Below are positions 19,881 to 24,002 of a DNA stretch of 24,002 bases, piece by piece. The stretch is from a virus. The translations under genes were made by a program, and so were the position numbers. The notes under the pieces were generated by a model. The model was not told the DNA's origin, did not search any database, and was given only the letters and a program-made list of their open reading frames with translations. The stretch is from positions 1 through 24,002 of the IMG/VR virus record IMGVR_UViG_3300042691_013928; one strand, written 5' to 3'. The stretch's first letter is position 1, and every line of letters starts with the position of its first letter.

Positions 19881-21260
19881 ATGGCCGACCAATCTCTTCA
19901 AGCATTTCAGTTAGGTGCAAACCTGTTCGACCGCGCACAGACGCAGAAGCGGATGATGGAGCAGTTGCAGATGCAGACTGCCCAGCAGGTCATGCAGCAA
20001 CGTCAGTACGATCTTCAGAACAAGATTCAATCGAACGCTTATGCTCAGGCGTTGGCGGAGCAGGAGGCTCAAGCTGCGGAATATGACACGTTCCAAAAGT
20101 TTAATGAGGAAGTTGGAACCTATTTTAATGATCCTGAACTGAAGGCGGCTATGCCTGCGCTTCCTCGCTTCAGGTCAAAGGTATTCAACCAACAGGCAAC
20201 TCAGGCATATCAAGGTCTTCAGCAGTATTCTCCGCGAGCGAAGATTATTAAGGCTCGCGAACAATTCGACAAACTTAGAGCGGATAGCATCGAAGCGATG
20301 CAGAATCAGGGCATCGATGTTTTTGATCCTCAGACAGGTCAGGTTAACGAGGAGGTTTACCGCACGAATCTTCCTATCATTAGGGAGCAGATGAAGGAAA
20401 AGGAGATTGTCGGAAAACTTCCGCAAGACGTATTTACCGAAGTGTCTCTTTTGGACAAATCTATCCCTCTTCAGGAACGAATTAAAACCGCTCAATTAAC
20501 TGTCGAAAGTAAGAAGAGCGCGCAAATCCCTGCATCTGAACGCACCAAAATGCGCTTGTCTGAAAGAGCTGTCAGCGAATATGAATCGTTGTTTGGAAAG
20601 CCTGACACACAAACGGCTGACATCATCGAGTCCAACGCCATGAGCAATTCATGGAAGTTTCCTGATGGAACTGCTGAGAAACGCATCGGAGGAGATGAAA
20701 CGATTGCACGAAAGTCTGGAGAGCTGGTTAAACGGCTTGATGACTTTGAAAAAAACTACGGACCTCAAGCTATCCAAAAGTATGTCGGAATTATTGACGG
20801 TAATGTGACTGACATTAAAAAGCGATTGGCTGGCGCAAAAACCAAAGAGGAAAAGGACGCTTACGCATTGTTGCAAAGATTCCAAGATGAGTTCAATCAG
20901 GTTGCTTTTGAGCGTTCTGGTAAAGCCGTGACAACCACGGAAATGCAACGACTCCAAGCCGCTCTTGGAAATGTTAAGAGCCAGAATTTTGCGGACGATG
21001 TTCGAAACTTCTCAGCAATGGCTGCGGAAGATTTGTACGGAACGATTCGTTCTTTCAAGGATCAGTATCGAATCCGTCCTGAGCAGGTTAGGTTGGCCAA
21101 CGAACTTGTCACCAAGTTCAAGCTTCCTCTGATTCCGTTTGGACAACAGCAGCAATCAGCTCCGACTCCTTCGACTGGAACCGCTCCGTCGCTTCCTCCT
21201 GGCGTAACCCCACGCACGAACGCAACAAACTCAACCTCTGGAGTTATTTACACTCCGTAA
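19881..21260 (+). CDS. Putative ejection/internal virion protein, coiled coil (459 aa)
   Basis: The 459-residue product is mostly helical. Its N-terminal ~75 residues are a Gln-rich coiled coil (KRMMEQLQMQTAQQVMQQRQ around residues 23-42) that continues into EEQEAQA-type heptads. The body, residues ~90-420, is helical and charged with no cysteine or membrane segment. The end is a Pro/Thr/Ser-rich tail (about 430-455). Starting 12 bases after the glycine-zipper gene and two bases before the very large next gene, it forms a three-gene set resembling internal virion or ejection proteins in short-tailed phages. The role is inferred. The start at 19881 has no strong ribosome binding site. Confidence 0.75.
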   Translation: MADQSLQAFQLGANLFDRAQTQKRMMEQLQMQTAQQVMQQRQYDLQNKIQSNAYAQALAEQEAQAAEYDTFQKFNEEVGTYFNDPELKAAMPALPRFRSKVFNQQATQAYQGLQQYSPRAKIIKAREQFDKLRADSIEAMQNQGIDVFDPQTGQVNEEVYRTNLPIIREQMKEKEIVGKLPQDVFTEVSLLDKSIPLQERIKTAQLTVESKKSAQIPASERTKMRLSERAVSEYESLFGKPDTQTADIIESNAMSNSWKFPDGTAEKRIGGDETIARKSGELVKRLDDFEKNYGPQAIQKYVGIIDGNVTDIKKRLAGAKTKEEKDAYALLQRFQDEFNQVAFERSGKAVTTTEMQRLQAALGNVKSQNFADDVRNFSAMAAEDLYGTIRSFKDQYRIRPEQVRLANELVTKFKLPLIPFGQQQQSAPTPSTGTAPSLPPGVTPRTNATNSTSGVIYTP

Positions 21261-21262
21261 TT

Positions 21263-24002
21263 ATGGGAACAATCACCACTCCGTCTGGAAGGGAATACAA
21301 TTGGTCTAATCCGAATCCTCCAACGGAGGCGGATTTTAAGGCCATTTTGGATTACGAGGCAGCGCAAGGAATCTCAGCTCAACCACAATCGCAAGGTCCA
21401 GCCACCATCGCCGAGATGCGTCGGCGTGAGGAAGCTGGCCAAGTCTCCGCGCTGACTCCTACCCAAGTTCAAGCGCAAGTTGGTTCTCCTCAGCAGCTTG
21501 AACAGGCGGTTCAGGATTCAGGTAAGGTTGGAATGATGGAGAGGTTTGGTAAGGCAATCGAAAATTTGCCGTGGGAATATGGACAGCTTGCTGACCCTGT
21601 TGGAATGCTTGCGCCAATGGAAGGCGGTCGAATCGCTCCTTCTGGAGAGCTTACTCCATTGGCGCAAGCTGAGGCTCGCGGAATGATGCGTGGAACAGCC
21701 ATGGGCGCTAGGGCTATTCCCGCTTTGCTTGCTGCCCCCGCAAGCAGTGGAGCATCTATTCCTGCGATGATGGGTACTGGCGCTCTTGCATCTGCAATAG
21801 GCGAGGCGGTCGGTCAAACAATCGAAAAGCTTTTTGGGATTAGGCAAGATGTTTCAGGGCGAGAAATTGCTGCATCTGCTGTTACTGGTGCTGCTCCAAT
21901 TATTCCAGGAGGAGGTTTTCTTAAGCCGTTGGCAAACATCGCCATGCAAGGAGCTGGCGGCGTTGCTGGAGAGGCTGTTAGAACTGGGGAATTCGAACCG
22001 GGAGCTGGCATTGTCCCTGCCGCGTTAACTGCCGGATTTCAAATCCCCGGAGCAATCGCTGGCCGTGCTGGCGCGGGATTTGAACGTGCTGCCGAGCGAG
22101 CAGCCACGGTGGAAAGAATTGGTGAAGGAGTTCAACCTACGTTTGGTCAGGCGATGCCTCGTTTCGCTGGTCTTGAATCAAGAATTGAATCTCGCGCTGG
22201 GATGCCTCCAATCACCGAGCAACTCGCTCGTCAAGGTGAGCAGATTAAAACCGCAGTTCAAAAGCTGACAGGTGTTGCAGCCGAAGGAGCTGACACGGTG
22301 ACTCAAAAACTTCTTGGCGCACTGAGTGCCAATGAAATTGACGACATCGCAAACGCTTCAAGAAATCTAAAAGACGCTGAAACGATTTTGGAATCTGCTC
22401 GCGGACAAGCGCAGAAACAGGCTCAGCAACGAGCAGTAGATCAGGCGCTTCAGGCATATCAGGACACGGTGAAAAATACCTTGTTCAAAGGTCAGAACAT
22501 TTCCGCGTTTCGTGTTGTTCCTGCTGGCCAACAAATTGAATCGCTCGCCGATCAGGCTAAAAATGCAATCAAGGCTGAAGCAAACAGAATCTATGGACCT
22601 GCCAACGCGGTTGAAAACGATCAGAAATTCAACCTTTTCAAGCCTGTTGGAAACAACCCTTCTTTTGCGGCTCAAGCAAATGAACTGTTGGCCCAGATTC
22701 CAGACATTCACGCCTCTGGCTTGAAAGAGGCCAAGAAGCTTTTGTCGAGAACAGAGACAATGATGACTCCATCATCGATGGACCCAACGCGGCCCGTGAC
22801 AGTTTCAGTGCCTCAAAAGGCCAGTTTGAAGGAGCTGAAAGACCTTCGAGATGAGCTTTACGATTTCGCTGATTATGCCGGTGAAGCCATTGGAAGCGGT
22901 CAACAAAGACAGGTTAAAAATCTCGCAACCACTCTTTCCCAAACGATTGCCGATCAGGCTCCTGAAGCCATAGGCGCTGAAGCCGCTGCTGCAAGAGCTG
23001 CTGGTGATGAGTTTTATGCGGCGACACGACCGAAGCTGAATCTTTTCGGAGTTCGCAGGGCGTTCGCTCCAGAAACCGTGGAGCGTGGCCAACTTGGTCA
23101 GGCAATGGTCAGCGGAGTCAAAGCTCAAGGCTTGCTTGCCCCTGAATTTGCGAACGTCGAATCACTTGTTAACACGCTGAAATCCCGTGGGGTTGCAAAC
23201 GCTCCCGATCTTCAAGATGTGTACTCGTCTATCCGGTCTGGGATTGTCAGCGACGCAACGGACAAAGCCACTGGGGCAATCGACTACAAGAAGCTTGCCG
23301 GAACAATCAACAACCTAGAAACGCAGAGTCCCGGCGCACTTGAGAAGGTTGGTCTTGGATCAAAAGACCAGCTTTCCAAGTTCGTCAATTTCCTTGAAAG
23401 CACCGGCCAGAAAACTGGTCCTCAAGCGTTGCTGGACATTTTGCAGACCAAAACACCTGCCGGATTTGCTGTAGCATCTGAAGCGGTTCAGTTGCTTCCA
23501 AATGTGAAGGATGTTGGATCTGTTGTTCGGTATCTTGAACGCGAGGCGGTTGCTGGAAACAAGCTGGCCAAAGAAGCGTTGATTTCGACTCGCGCTAGAG
23601 AGATTGAAGATATTCTTTTGGCCGAGACTGTTCTCGGTGGCAAAGGGCCGAATCTCAAAGGTGTTTTCAAAATAAATCGAGCTGAACAGATTCTTGGGCC
23701 GACTCTGTACAAGCAAATTGTTGACGACATCATTCCTGGCTACAAAACCATCTTAATGGCTGAACGTGCTGCTGGTGGAGGCGGTGCGCTTGTATCTGGT
23801 CAGGCTGCTGAAGAGTTGGTTGCTGGAATTCCTCAATCAGCTCTTAAGGTTGCCGCTGGAAAACCAGTTGAAGGAATCATGGGTGTAATCGGAACTGCGG
23901 TAAATGCTGGGTTCTACAATGTCGCAGCAAAGGCGCTGGCTCGCGCATCTGGATCTGCTGGTTATCGTAGCGCCGCAGATACGGCTCGAATTTTTGAGAA
24001 GT
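21263..24002 (+). CDS. Large ejection/internal virion protein, truncated at the window edge
   Basis: ATG at 21263 follows the previous TAA by two bases, and the frame stays open to the window end: 913 complete codons with no stop. The visible part has a polar opening (GTITTPSGREYNWSNPNPP) and then a long Gly/Ala-rich amphipathic region (about residues 145-275) with candidate membrane-active segments. These include RAIPALLAAPASSGASIPAM and AAPIIPGGGFLKPLANIAMQ. Long charged helical stretches follow. Size and the Gly/Ala-rich membrane-active regions fit the largest ejection protein of short-tailed phages (the role of T7 gp16). I see no lytic transglycosylase catalytic motif in the visible part, and one could lie beyond the edge. 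Function is inferred from size, composition and context. Confidence 0.75.
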   Translation, partial: MGTITTPSGREYNWSNPNPPTEADFKAILDYEAAQGISAQPQSQGPATIAEMRRREEAGQVSALTPTQVQAQVGSPQQLEQAVQDSGKVGMMERFGKAIENLPWEYGQLADPVGMLAPMEGGRIAPSGELTPLAQAEARGMMRGTAMGARAIPALLAAPASSGASIPAMMGTGALASAIGEAVGQTIEKLFGIRQDVSGREIAASAVTGAAPIIPGGGFLKPLANIAMQGAGGVAGEAVRTGEFEPGAGIVPAALTAGFQIPGAIAGRAGAGFERAAERAATVERIGEGVQPTFGQAMPRFAGLESRIESRAGMPPITEQLARQGEQIKTAVQKLTGVAAEGADTVTQKLLGALSANEIDDIANASRNLKDAETILESARGQAQKQAQQRAVDQALQAYQDTVKNTLFKGQNISAFRVVPAGQQIESLADQAKNAIKAEANRIYGPANAVENDQKFNLFKPVGNNPSFAAQANELLAQIPDIHASGLKEAKKLLSRTETMMTPSSMDPTRPVTVSVPQKASLKELKDLRDELYDFADYAGEAIGSGQQRQVKNLATTLSQTIADQAPEAIGAEAAAARAAGDEFYAATRPKLNLFGVRRAFAPETVERGQLGQAMVSGVKAQGLLAPEFANVESLVNTLKSRGVANAPDLQDVYSSIRSGIVSDATDKATGAIDYKKLAGTINNLETQSPGALEKVGLGSKDQLSKFVNFLESTGQKTGPQALLDILQTKTPAGFAVASEAVQLLPNVKDVGSVVRYLEREAVAGNKLAKEALISTRAREIEDILLAETVLGGKGPNLKGVFKINRAEQILGPTLYKQIVDDIIPGYKTILMAERAAGGGGALVSGQAAEELVAGIPQSALKVAAGKPVEGIMGVIGTAVNAGFYNVAAKALARASGSAGYRSAADTARIFEK

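Overview
The window is part of a tailed double-stranded DNA phage genome, or of a prophage or metagenomic viral contig. The evidence is a terminase large subunit with Walker A/B and nuclease acidic residues, a 749-residue portal-like protein, a scaffold-like coiled-coil protein, collagen-like and collar-type fibre genes, candidate DNA-ejection proteins and a small lysis-type cluster. Gene packing is very dense: nine junctions are ATGA overlaps and no stretch over 300 bases lacks a gene. I see no tape-measure protein, sheath or major tail-tube protein. Together with the large portal and the glycine-zipper and coiled-coil ejection-like proteins, this suggests a short-tailed (podovirus-type) virion. 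The host cannot be named. A spanin-like gene pair points weakly to a Gram-negative host. I recognise no tRNA, rRNA, insertion sequence or CRISPR array.

Left block (1-1081, + strand): the end of one truncated gene followed by six very small genes. Two encode small membrane proteins, the second resembling Pam3-gp28-type holins. Next comes a nested pair resembling Rz/Rz1 spanins (617-796 and 690-920), then a proline/glycine-rich peptide with GSGPY repeats. A 12-bp hairpin at 1093-1124 separates this block from the convergent head operon.

Central block (10944 down to 1143, - strand): terminase large subunit, a cysteine-rich zinc-binding-like protein, portal, then five genes that are not ordinary head genes: a GT32-like glycosyltransferase, a SAM methyltransferase, a GT25-like glycosyltransferase, a second SAM methyltransferase and a GH130-like beta-propeller protein. 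A 110-aa unknown and a scaffold-like protein follow. The cassette is translationally coupled to the portal and to itself, so it should be made with the virion proteins. It is the most interesting part of the window: a probable phage-encoded glycan-building and O-methylation module. No major capsid protein gene lies beside the scaffold or elsewhere in the window.

Right block (10992 to the end, + strand): a divergent operon starting only 47 bases from the terminase start. It holds two short beta-rich proteins, a 697-aa repeat-containing appendage protein, two tiny proteins (one with three W-I-K-I-S-G repeats), a collagen-like fibre with a C1q-like end, a 617-aa structural protein, a collar-domain tip protein, a 323-aa adaptor-like protein and three probable ejection proteins. 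The last is cut by the window edge. The two operons probably supply the head and DNA-packaging parts and the tail, fibre and ejection parts respectively.
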